5,674 nt of DNA, from assembly GCA_025463105.1 (NCBI GenBank), contig JAOAPW010000064.1:1-5674 (forward strand). Reading direction: 5' to 3'. Source of the stretch: Candidatus Acidiferrum typicum. Lineage in GTDB: Bacteria > Acidobacteriota > Terriglobia > Acidiferrales > UBA7541. Made by a program: the position numbers and the translations under genes. Positions within the stretch are counted from its first letter, which is position 1. Each line of letters opens with the position of its first letter. Below, in pieces: positions 1-4,485 of the stretch. A model generated the notes under the pieces. The model saw nothing but the letters and a program-made list of their open reading frames with translations, was not told where the DNA came from and did not search any database.

Positions 1-90
1 GGACTTTTTCAAGCGCACATATTCGCCCACCACGCGAACAATGTCCGCCTGCTGCTTTACGCGATCCGCAAATGAGCCTGCCTCAGCCAT
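1..90 (-). CDS. dnaG: DNA primase DnaG, N-terminal 30 residues (partial)
   Basis: This is the start of the replicative primase, which makes RNA primers at the replication fork. Only 30 codons are in the window and the gene continues beyond base 1. The translation begins MAEAGSFADRVKQQADIV and continues RVVGEYVRLKKS. The pattern VKQQADIV-VVGEYVRLKKS is the typical segment just before the zinc-ribbon (CxxC/H) module of bacterial DnaG, which would lie outside the window. The ATG at 90-88 is the first usable start in frame: upstream the frame is open to a TAA near 200 but has no ATG, GTG or TTG. A purine-rich GAAGAG abuts the ATG, closer than an ideal Shine-Dalgarno. The 121-bp gap to the toxin gene contains a possible -10 (TACAAT, plus-strand 120-125) without a convincing -35, and a 13-bp palindrome at 128-140. 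Expected downstream neighbour outside the window: rpoD (inference). Confidence 0.9.
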   Translation of the reverse strand, partial: MAEAGSFADRVKQQADIVRVVGEYVRLKKS

Positions 91-211
91 CTCTTCAAAA
101 ATATGATTCTGGAATCCGTATTGTACACGGCACAGTGCCGCCGCGTCGCGGGCAGAGCCGGGGCAAGAAAATTGTGGCCTATGCCAACACGAAGGATTTT
201 CTTAACGCTTA

Positions 212-622
212 TCAGGGAAGGGTGCGGAATCCGAGGCCGACGTGACTGAAGTGCCTGTCCGCCGTCAAGACATCGGTGATTCTAAGTTCCACCATGAGGG
301 CCATCGTCGAAAGATCGGTAAACGATATTCTTGGCTTGTCGGAAAATTGTTTCCGCAATTCAATCGTCCTGAAAAATCGAGACTCGGTGACTTCTTGTAC
401 ATCTATAAACGGCGACCGAACCACAGTTGTCGTGAAGTGCCAAGCATCATCAAATGGCCGACGTTTGAACAACAGTGTGAATGTTTCATCCAGGATGAAA
501 TTCGACGTAACGGTGCCGCCGGAACGGCGGGCCCGCCGAAAAATTTCGGTTGCAGCCTCGTGGCCAGGATCACTTCGATCCGTCACAGCCACCCAGCCCC
601 ACGTATCCACAAAAAGTTTCAC
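212..622 (-). CDS. PIN-domain toxin, VapC-like ribonuclease
   Basis: This 136-residue protein is a complete single PIN domain, the fold of VapC toxins, which are Mg2+-dependent endoribonucleases that usually cut tRNA or rRNA. The acidic residues expected at the active site are all present: D6 in the first strand (LFVDTWGW), E46 (LDETFTLL), D103 (SFTDLSTMALM) and D122 (VLTADRHF). The C-terminal HFSHVGLGFRTLP is also typical of the family. The start is GTG at 622-620, which overlaps the upstream stop as GTGA, so the two genes are translationally coupled. A GGTGAG sequence 8 nt upstream could act as ribosome binding site. Nothing is truncated and no catalytic residue is lost, so it should be active. 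RNA target and cleavage are inferred from the family. It could instead be a non-toxic PIN nuclease, but the overlap with a small upstream gene and the operator-like promoter favour a toxin. Confidence 0.88.
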   Translation of the reverse strand: MKLFVDTWGWVAVTDRSDPGHEAATEIFRRARRSGGTVTSNFILDETFTLLFKRRPFDDAWHFTTTVVRSPFIDVQEVTESRFFRTIELRKQFSDKPRISFTDLSTMALMVELRITDVLTADRHFSHVGLGFRTLP

Positions 623-981
623 TGGGAATTCTCACCGTATAATTCTTCGTCAATATCTTGGGATAACGTTCCATCGGAAATGGACCCAATTACGCTGAGA
701 AATGGGTCTGGAATCTCTCCCAAGATGACCATCAGAGCACCCAGTGTCTTTGGATGAAAAACCCCATTCTTCACCGCGTCTCGAAATAGCTCGACAAATT
801 TTTCTTCATCAATCACCAGATGGACACGATTGTGCTGGCCGTCTTTATTTTTACAGAATCGGAGTGCCTCCCACGTGCCCCCGTTAACCTCGAAGAGATT
901 CCTCTCGATCCGACCCTCATTGTTGTCGTCCAGTTGGCAGGCGCCCACTGCTCGATTTTCAATTGTGCTCATTTTGGCCAT
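619..981 (-). CDS. Putative antitoxin of the PIN toxin, family not recognised
   Basis: This 120-residue protein does not match any antitoxin family I can name. Its position, directly upstream of the PIN toxin with a 4-nt overlap and behind an operator-like promoter, argues for the antitoxin role. I see three parts. Residues 1-50 are polar, with GGTWEALRFCKNKDG. Residues 52-90 read as a strand (RVHLVI), a helix (DEEKFVELFRDAVKNGVF), a short turn (HPKT) and a second hydrophobic helix, the order of a ribbon-helix-helix DNA-binding unit. Residues 101-120 form an acidic tail (SQDIDEELYGE) resembling the toxin-wrapping tails of VapC antitoxins. The fold assignment is inference. The start at 981 is supported by GGAG (plus-strand CTCC 987-990) five nt upstream; a second ATG at codon 4 is the alternative. 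GC is lower than in mutS2, consistent with acquisition. Confidence 0.72.
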   Translation of the reverse strand: MAKMSTIENRAVGACQLDDNNEGRIERNLFEVNGGTWEALRFCKNKDGQHNRVHLVIDEEKFVELFRDAVKNGVFHPKTLGALMVILGEIPDPFLSVIGSISDGTLSQDIDEELYGENSQ

Positions 982-986
982 AAAGA

Positions 987-990
987 CTCC
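987..990 (-). promoter_or_regulatory. Shine-Dalgarno of the antitoxin gene
   Basis: GGAG on the minus strand lies 5 nt upstream of the ATG at 981-979. It decides in favour of this start over the in-frame ATG three codons later. Confidence 0.6.
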
Positions 991-1003
991 GAAAGGACCC
1001 CAA

Positions 1004-1059
1004 AATCTACTGAAATCTACTAGAATCTAGTACATTCTACTGGATTCTAGTAGAATGTA
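1004..1059. repeat. Six hexamer repeats at exact 10-bp spacing (putative operator)
   Basis: Read on the minus strand, the hexamer TAGAWT occurs five times in succession, each followed by four variable bases. In plus coordinates the copies are at 1004, 1014, 1024 (AATCTA), 1034 and 1044 (ATTCTA), with a diverged sixth copy AATGTA at 1054. The 10-bp period puts all copies on one face of the helix. The array lies between the mutS2 stop and the antitoxin start and overlaps the operon promoter. The likely role is cooperative binding of the antitoxin or the toxin-antitoxin complex; that binding is inferred. Confidence 0.75.
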
Positions 1060-1060
1060 C
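1030..1060. promoter_or_regulatory. Perfect 12-bp inverted repeat over the promoter
   Basis: The left arm GTACATTCTACT (1030-1041) and right arm AGTAGAATGTAC (1049-1060) are exact reverse complements separated by 7 bp. The arms include the -10 and most of the -35 of the operon promoter. A second, smaller palindrome with 7-bp arms, TACTAGA-A-TCTAGTA, is at 1018-1032 and shares three bases with the first. Dyads of this kind are typical operators for dimeric antitoxins. A transcribed hairpin is less likely because the dyad lies mostly upstream of the predicted transcription start. Confidence 0.72.
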
Positions 1061-1062
1061 AA
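1034..1062 (-). promoter_or_regulatory. Sigma70-like promoter of the toxin-antitoxin operon
   Basis: On the minus strand a -35-like TTGTAC (1062-1057) is followed after exactly 17 nt by TAGAAT (1039-1034), which matches the -10 consensus in five of six positions. The -35 matches only its first three bases, so the promoter is probably moderate. The predicted transcription start near 1027 gives a leader of about 45 nt before the ATG at 981. Both hexamers are members of the 10-bp repeat series described separately, so a protein bound there would block RNA polymerase directly. This is the arrangement expected for autorepression of a toxin-antitoxin operon. Confidence 0.55.
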
Positions 1063-1088
1063 GATCCCCGATACGTCGCTGCAAACGA

Positions 1089-3539
1089 TTATTTCAGATC
1101 GACCAAGGTAATGGCCGCCCCGCCGCGATCCTCGGCTTCGTTACGGATGGCTTCCACTAGTGGGTGCGTCTTCAGGAATTCCGCAAGGCCGCGGCGAAGT
1201 GCCCCGGTGCCATGGCCGTGAATCAGGCGGACTTGCGAGGAACCCGCGAGCGCGGCCTGGTCGAGAAATTTGTCCACACGACGCGTGGCTTCTTCAACCG
1301 TGCAACCGATCAGGTTGATTTCCTCGCTTGCGGGTTCGGACGGGGTCTGGGTGCGGACGGTGACGCCACGCGGCAGAGTGGGTTTCACGGGTGAGTCGTT
1401 GCCAACTATCGCGGTGATGTCGGCGAGGGCGACTTTCATTCGCAGAGGCCCCGCTTCAACCTCGGCGTTCGTGTCGTCACGGCGACGCAGCGTCACTGGC
1501 GTTGGCAGACCTCTCACGCGAACACGCACTCCGGGAATGAGTTCGCTTTGCGCAACGGGCTTCAGTGCTTGCGCGGCCGCAGTGCCCAGATCGGCTTGCG
1601 AATCCGCCAGATGCGCGACAGTCGCGGCATCGGCTTCCTCGCGCGCATCGCCGCGCGCTTTCACCAGCTTGCGGTGGGTTTGTTTTTCAACCTGCGCGCG
1701 CAGTTCGCGCTCTTTCACGGCTTCAATCGCGCTCGCGGCTTCCTTCTCGTGCTTTTCGAGCGTCTGGGCAAATTGTTGTTCAAGTTCCTTCAGGCGTTTT
1801 CGCTGGCGCTCGGTCCATTCGGTCTGCAACTGCTTTTTTTCAGCAGCGAGTTCCTGTGCCGCGCGCGTGGCCTCGCTTTTTAAAGTTTCCAGTTCATCGC
1901 GGCTGCGGTGCAGATATGCGATCAGTCCTGCGGCTTCGTGGGCTTCGGGAGTGAGTTGCGAACGCGCCCGGTCGATGACATGTGCGGGCAGGCCCAGGCG
2001 TCGCGCGATGTCGATGCCGCTTGAGCCGCCCGGAATGCCAACCATCAGTCGATAGGTCGGCCGAAGATTCACTTCGTCGAACTCAACCGCGGCGTTAAGC
2101 ACGCCCGGGGTGGTGGAGGCATAAGTTTTCAGGCGATCGTGATGCGTGGTGGCGAGAGTCAGGCAGTCGCGCGCTCGAAATTCGTCGAGCAGGGCGACGG
2201 CGAGAGCTGCGCCTTCTTCAGGGGCGGTGCCTGTGCCCAGCTCGTCGACCAGCACGAGCGAGCGCGGCGTGGCGGCTTCGAGCATTGCCCCCACATTGAG
2301 CATGTGCGCGGAGAAAGTCGAGAGGTCCGCGGCTATGGATTGTTCATCGCCAATGTCCACAAGCACGCGATCGACGAGAGGAAGGCGCGCAGTTTCCGCC
2401 GCAACAGGAATGCCTGATTGCGCGGCAAGAGCAGCCAGGCCCACGGTCTTGAGAGCGACGGTCTTACCACCCGTGTTGGGACCACTGATGACGAGAACGG
2501 TCTCCGCGCCGGCGCCCGGCGAAGTCGAAGGGCCGCCAAGCGCGAGTGTAATAGGAACAATGCTGCGGCCATGCGAGCGAAGGGTGTCTGCGAGCACGGG
2601 ATGCCGGGCATCTTTCAGCTCGAGTGAAGCGTCGTCCGAGAATTCCGGCAATGTGCAATCGAATTCAGCGGCGAAGCGCGCGCGTGAAAAAACCGAGTCG
2701 AGCTCTGCAATCGTTTCCACCGAAAAACGCAACGGCCCCAAATTTTCGCGCAAGCGGTCGGTCAGCTCCACCAGGATGCGCGTGATTTCAGCCGCTTCAT
2801 CCTCGGCAAGCTGCACAATCTTATTGTTGAGGTCAATTGTTTCAAATGGCTCGACAAAAACCGTTTGGCCGGTGGCGCTCGCGGCGTGCACAACGCCCTG
2901 CACCTGCCGCCGCTCGGCCGCGCGTACCGGGATCACGAAGCGGTCGTTGCGCAGCGTGACATAGTCTTCGCCCGATTCACCGCCGCGAGAACGCAAAATG
3001 CGCTCCAGCGTTTTCTGGACCGTCTCGCGCGTGCGGCCCATGTTCGCGCGAATGCGTTTTAATTCGGGCGTGGCATCGTCGCTGATATCGCCGTTCGGCA
3101 GCACCGCTCGGCGGATAGCGGTCGCGAGCGGGCGAAGATCGGCGATTGCGTTGGCGCCCGCGGTGAGAAGAGGAAATTTTCCTGGGAAGTTGCGGGAAAT
3201 GTCGCCGGAACTCGTGCGAAAAGTCTCGCGTAGCGATGCAACGGTATCCGCCAGGGACGCGACAGCGAGCAACAGCGGCGGCGTAAGCACGGAGGCCGGT
3301 GATTCGAGTTCCGCAAGCCACGGTTCCGTATCGGCAACCGAACCGAAGCCCATTTCGTCGGCTTCGCGCCGATACGCGATGGCCTCGGCGATCAAAGCGA
3401 AGACAGCGTCGAGCGCCACGCGATCGGTGGAAAACGCGAGCGCGTCAACAGCTCGCCGCCCAGGCGCACACGTCGTCTGCCGGCGCAGCAACTCGCGCAG
3501 GCGGTCAAATTCGAGGATATCTTCAGCGGTTCGCGACAT
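1089..3539 (-). CDS. mutS2: MutS2-family ATPase with C-terminal Smr domain
   Basis: This complete 816-residue MutS2 is slightly longer than the usual 780 or so. MutS2 proteins lack the mismatch-recognition domain of MutS; they have been linked to suppression of recombination and, in Bacillus, to rescue of collided ribosomes. Visible domains are: core/lever region 1-340 with SATGQTVFVEP and DLNNKI near 221-240; ATPase with Walker A GPNTGGKT (353-360), signature region DEQSIAADLSTFSAHM (398-413), Walker B LVLVDELG (428-435) and the TTHH loop (464-467); GIPGGSSGIDIARRLGLP (501-518); a Lys/Glu-rich coiled coil about 541-650; a small KOW-like beta segment about 665-712; and Smr about 740-816 with HGHGTG (774-779). 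The DLR motif expected near the Smr N-terminus reads NLI here (742-744). No clear Shine-Dalgarno precedes the ATG at 3539. No convincing terminator follows the TAA at 1091-1089. Confidence 0.96.
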   Translation of the reverse strand: MSRTAEDILEFDRLRELLRRQTTCAPGRRAVDALAFSTDRVALDAVFALIAEAIAYRREADEMGFGSVADTEPWLAELESPASVLTPPLLLAVASLADTVASLRETFRTSSGDISRNFPGKFPLLTAGANAIADLRPLATAIRRAVLPNGDISDDATPELKRIRANMGRTRETVQKTLERILRSRGGESGEDYVTLRNDRFVIPVRAAERRQVQGVVHAASATGQTVFVEPFETIDLNNKIVQLAEDEAAEITRILVELTDRLRENLGPLRFSVETIAELDSVFSRARFAAEFDCTLPEFSDDASLELKDARHPVLADTLRSHGRSIVPITLALGGPSTSPGAGAETVLVISGPNTGGKTVALKTVGLAALAAQSGIPVAAETARLPLVDRVLVDIGDEQSIAADLSTFSAHMLNVGAMLEAATPRSLVLVDELGTGTAPEEGAALAVALLDEFRARDCLTLATTHHDRLKTYASTTPGVLNAAVEFDEVNLRPTYRLMVGIPGGSSGIDIARRLGLPAHVIDRARSQLTPEAHEAAGLIAYLHRSRDELETLKSEATRAAQELAAEKKQLQTEWTERQRKRLKELEQQFAQTLEKHEKEAASAIEAVKERELRAQVEKQTHRKLVKARGDAREEADAATVAHLADSQADLGTAAAQALKPVAQSELIPGVRVRVRGLPTPVTLRRRDDTNAEVEAGPLRMKVALADITAIVGNDSPVKPTLPRGVTVRTQTPSEPASEEINLIGCTVEEATRRVDKFLDQAALAGSSQVRLIHGHGTGALRRGLAEFLKTHPLVEAIRNEAEDRGGAAITLVDLK

Positions 3540-3584
3540 TTATTTGGCGGGCTCTAAAAGTTCCGTGTGCGAAAGCTTCTTGGC

Positions 3585-3654
3585 TTGTAGCGCCCGCCTT
3601 CAGGCGGGCACCGTACTTGCATCGACAGTGTCGGCCTGAAGGCCGATGCTACAA
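3585..3654. repeat. Inverted pair of REP-like hairpins (BIME-like element)
   Basis: Two related palindromes face each other upstream of mutS2. The first (3592-3609) has 8-bp arms GCCCGCCT/AGGCGGGC. The second (3631-3646) has 7-bp arms TCGGCCT/AGGCCGA. The outer ends TTGTAGC (3585-3591) and GCTACAA (3648-3654) are also reverse complements, so the element can pair as one cruciform with two inner hairpins. Each unit reads outer heptamer, GC stem, TTCA or TGAA loop, then CAC on the inner side. It is not followed by a T-run, so it is not a standard intrinsic terminator. Such elements are usually dispersed in many genomic copies; the copy number here cannot be seen. Confidence 0.8.
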
Positions 3655-3691
3655 AGCAACAAGACGTCGTCTCAAGTTCTCAAGTATTGTC

Positions 3692-4258
3692 TCAGTGTTT
3701 GTGCGCGCCTGCCAATTGTGTGGCAAGAAATTGGGCTGCGCTGCCGGGATTCGGCGCTTGATGCACGAGCGGATCGTCCAATTCGCCCCAGCCGGATGCG
3801 TGCCCGCGCTCGACTTCGCGCACGCGCTCCAAAATCGGCTGCCAGAAATCGCCCAGCACGACGAAAGGACGACGCTCCATCGCTTTTTTGTTCAGCATTT
3901 CCCAAACCACGGCGAGTTCGACCAGCGTCCCTGTTCCACCCTTGCAAGCGACGTAGCCGTCGCCGAGCCGCACCAGTTCGAAAAGTCGATCCTGCCATGT
4001 TGCCGCGCGCATTTCTTCATCGACCCAGCGATTGGCACGCGATCTGAAAAAACTGGAGGTCACGGCGAGCACGCGGCCGCCCGCTTCCCGCGCGCCACGC
4101 GATGCACCTTCCATCACCCCGCCATAACCACCAGTGCAGACGGCAAACCCGGCCTCCGCGAGAGATTTGCCCAATTCCACGGCCTGCGCATAATCGGCGT
4201 GACCCTCCTCGGGACGCGAGCTTCCAAAAACCGTGATGACTTTCTTATTGTCCATCAT
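3692..4258 (-). CDS. LOG-family Rossmann nucleotide-binding protein
   Basis: This 188-residue protein belongs to the LOG/lysine-decarboxylase-like superfamily, whose characterised members hydrolyse nucleoside 5'-monophosphates to free base and ribose 5-phosphate (cytokinin activation in plants, nucleotide turnover in bacteria). Visible elements are the opening strand VITVFGSSR (7-15), the glycine loop GGYGGVMEGASRGA (43-56) and the family signature at 106-114, KGGTGTLVE. The usual signature is PGGxGTxxE, so proline is replaced by lysine. The acidic residue E114 is kept. There is no signal peptide or membrane segment, so it should be cytosolic. Two consecutive ATG codons begin the gene (4258 and 4255); I keep the first, but no strong Shine-Dalgarno distinguishes them. 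An inverted repeat ends four bases before the start. The substrate cannot be told from the sequence, so I give no gene symbol. Confidence 0.88.
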   Translation of the reverse strand: MMDNKKVITVFGSSRPEEGHADYAQAVELGKSLAEAGFAVCTGGYGGVMEGASRGAREAGGRVLAVTSSFFRSRANRWVDEEMRAATWQDRLFELVRLGDGYVACKGGTGTLVELAVVWEMLNKKAMERRPFVVLGDFWQPILERVREVERGHASGWGELDDPLVHQAPNPGSAAQFLATQLAGAHKH

Positions 4259-4261
4259 AAT

Positions 4262-4285
4262 TTTAGCGGGGCTTCATTCGCTAAA
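4262..4285. promoter_or_regulatory. Inverted repeat just upstream of the LOG start codon
   Basis: TTTAGCG (4262-4268) and CGCTAAA (4279-4285) are perfect reverse complements around a 10-nt spacer. The inner end of the repeat is only a few bases from the ATG at 4258, where a ribosome binding site would be. It may be an operator or a translation-affecting hairpin; the role is inferred. Confidence 0.45.
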
Positions 4286-4319
4286 GAGCAAGTGTGGAAA
4301 CTCTTCCGTTCAAGAGCCA

Positions 4320-4333
4320 GCGGCTAAAGCCGC
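4320..4333. repeat. REP-like palindrome, 6-bp arms
   Basis: GCGGCT (4320-4325) and AGCCGC (4328-4333) are reverse complements around AA, giving a hairpin with a TAAA loop. It lies 20 bp from a second palindrome of the same build (4354-4373). The pair fills the centre of the intergenic region between the dacB-like gene and the LOG gene. Confidence 0.65.
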
Positions 4334-4353
4334 ACTGATTTTACCGCGTCTAT

Positions 4354-4373
4354 GTCGTGGCTGAAGCCACGAC
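4354..4373. repeat. REP-like palindrome, 9-bp arms
   Basis: GTCGTGGCT (4354-4362) and AGCCACGAC (4365-4373) are perfect reverse complements around GA, forming a stable GC-rich hairpin with a TGAA loop. No T-run follows on either strand, so a Rho-independent terminator is unlikely, although the stem could slow RNA polymerase or protect the dacB mRNA 3' end. The loop and build match the REP-like units at 3592-3646. Confidence 0.72.
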
Positions 4374-4449
4374 CCACAAGGAATCTTAAGAATCGCTGCG
4401 CCGCGCTTCCCGAGACGGGTGATGGCGATCGCATCCACGATGGCTCTCC

Positions 4450-4485
4450 GTTCCTCAACATCCTGCACTTCCTCTACTTCCTCAA
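4450..4485. repeat. Degenerate 9-bp tandem repeat, four units, across the dacB stop
   Basis: Four consecutive 9-bp units read GTTCCTCAA, CATCCTGCA, CTTCCTCTA and CTTCCTCAA on the plus strand. The dacB stop (TAG, plus-strand CTA 4474-4476) is inside the third unit. Because the unit length is a multiple of three, gain or loss of units downstream of the stop would not change the protein, and changes upstream would add or remove three residues. Confidence 0.6.

Noticed and set aside
128..140. Palindrome CGGCAC-A-GTGCCG upstream of dnaG
   Set aside because: It is short, GC-rich and without a T-run or a matching promoter, so it cannot be called an operator or terminator from sequence alone.
91..200. 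Open frame extending dnaG upstream to about 200
   Set aside because: It has no ATG, GTG or TTG start, and DnaG proteins normally begin close to the ATG at 90.
242..757. Plus-strand open frames opposite the PIN and antitoxin genes
   Set aside because: The minus-strand frames have PIN catalytic residues, a 4-nt gene overlap and a ribosome binding site; the plus-strand frames have no domain signal.
1004..1059. CRISPR array or plasmid iterons
   Set aside because: Hexamers with 4-bp gaps are far too short and tightly spaced for either, no cas or rep gene is present, and the array overlaps a promoter.
1063..1088. Terminator after mutS2
   Set aside because: No stem followed by a T-run is visible between the mutS2 stop and the operon promoter, so read-through into the toxin-antitoxin-like operon is possible.
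1270..2964. Long plus-strand open frames (1270-2055 and 2146-2964) encoding Ser/Arg/Ala-rich proteins
   Set aside because: They lie opposite mutS2, whose frame has clear conserved motifs throughout. Their low-complexity composition is what the complement of a GC-rich gene yields.
3670..3685. TCTCAAGT repeated twice in tandem next to the LOG stop
   Set aside because: Two 8-bp copies in a short intergenic region are weak evidence; I found no promoter or structure that uses them.
3299..4327. Plus-strand open frame of 342 codons
   Set aside because: It runs across the mutS2 start, the hairpin intergenic region and the whole LOG gene on the other strand, with no recognisable motif.
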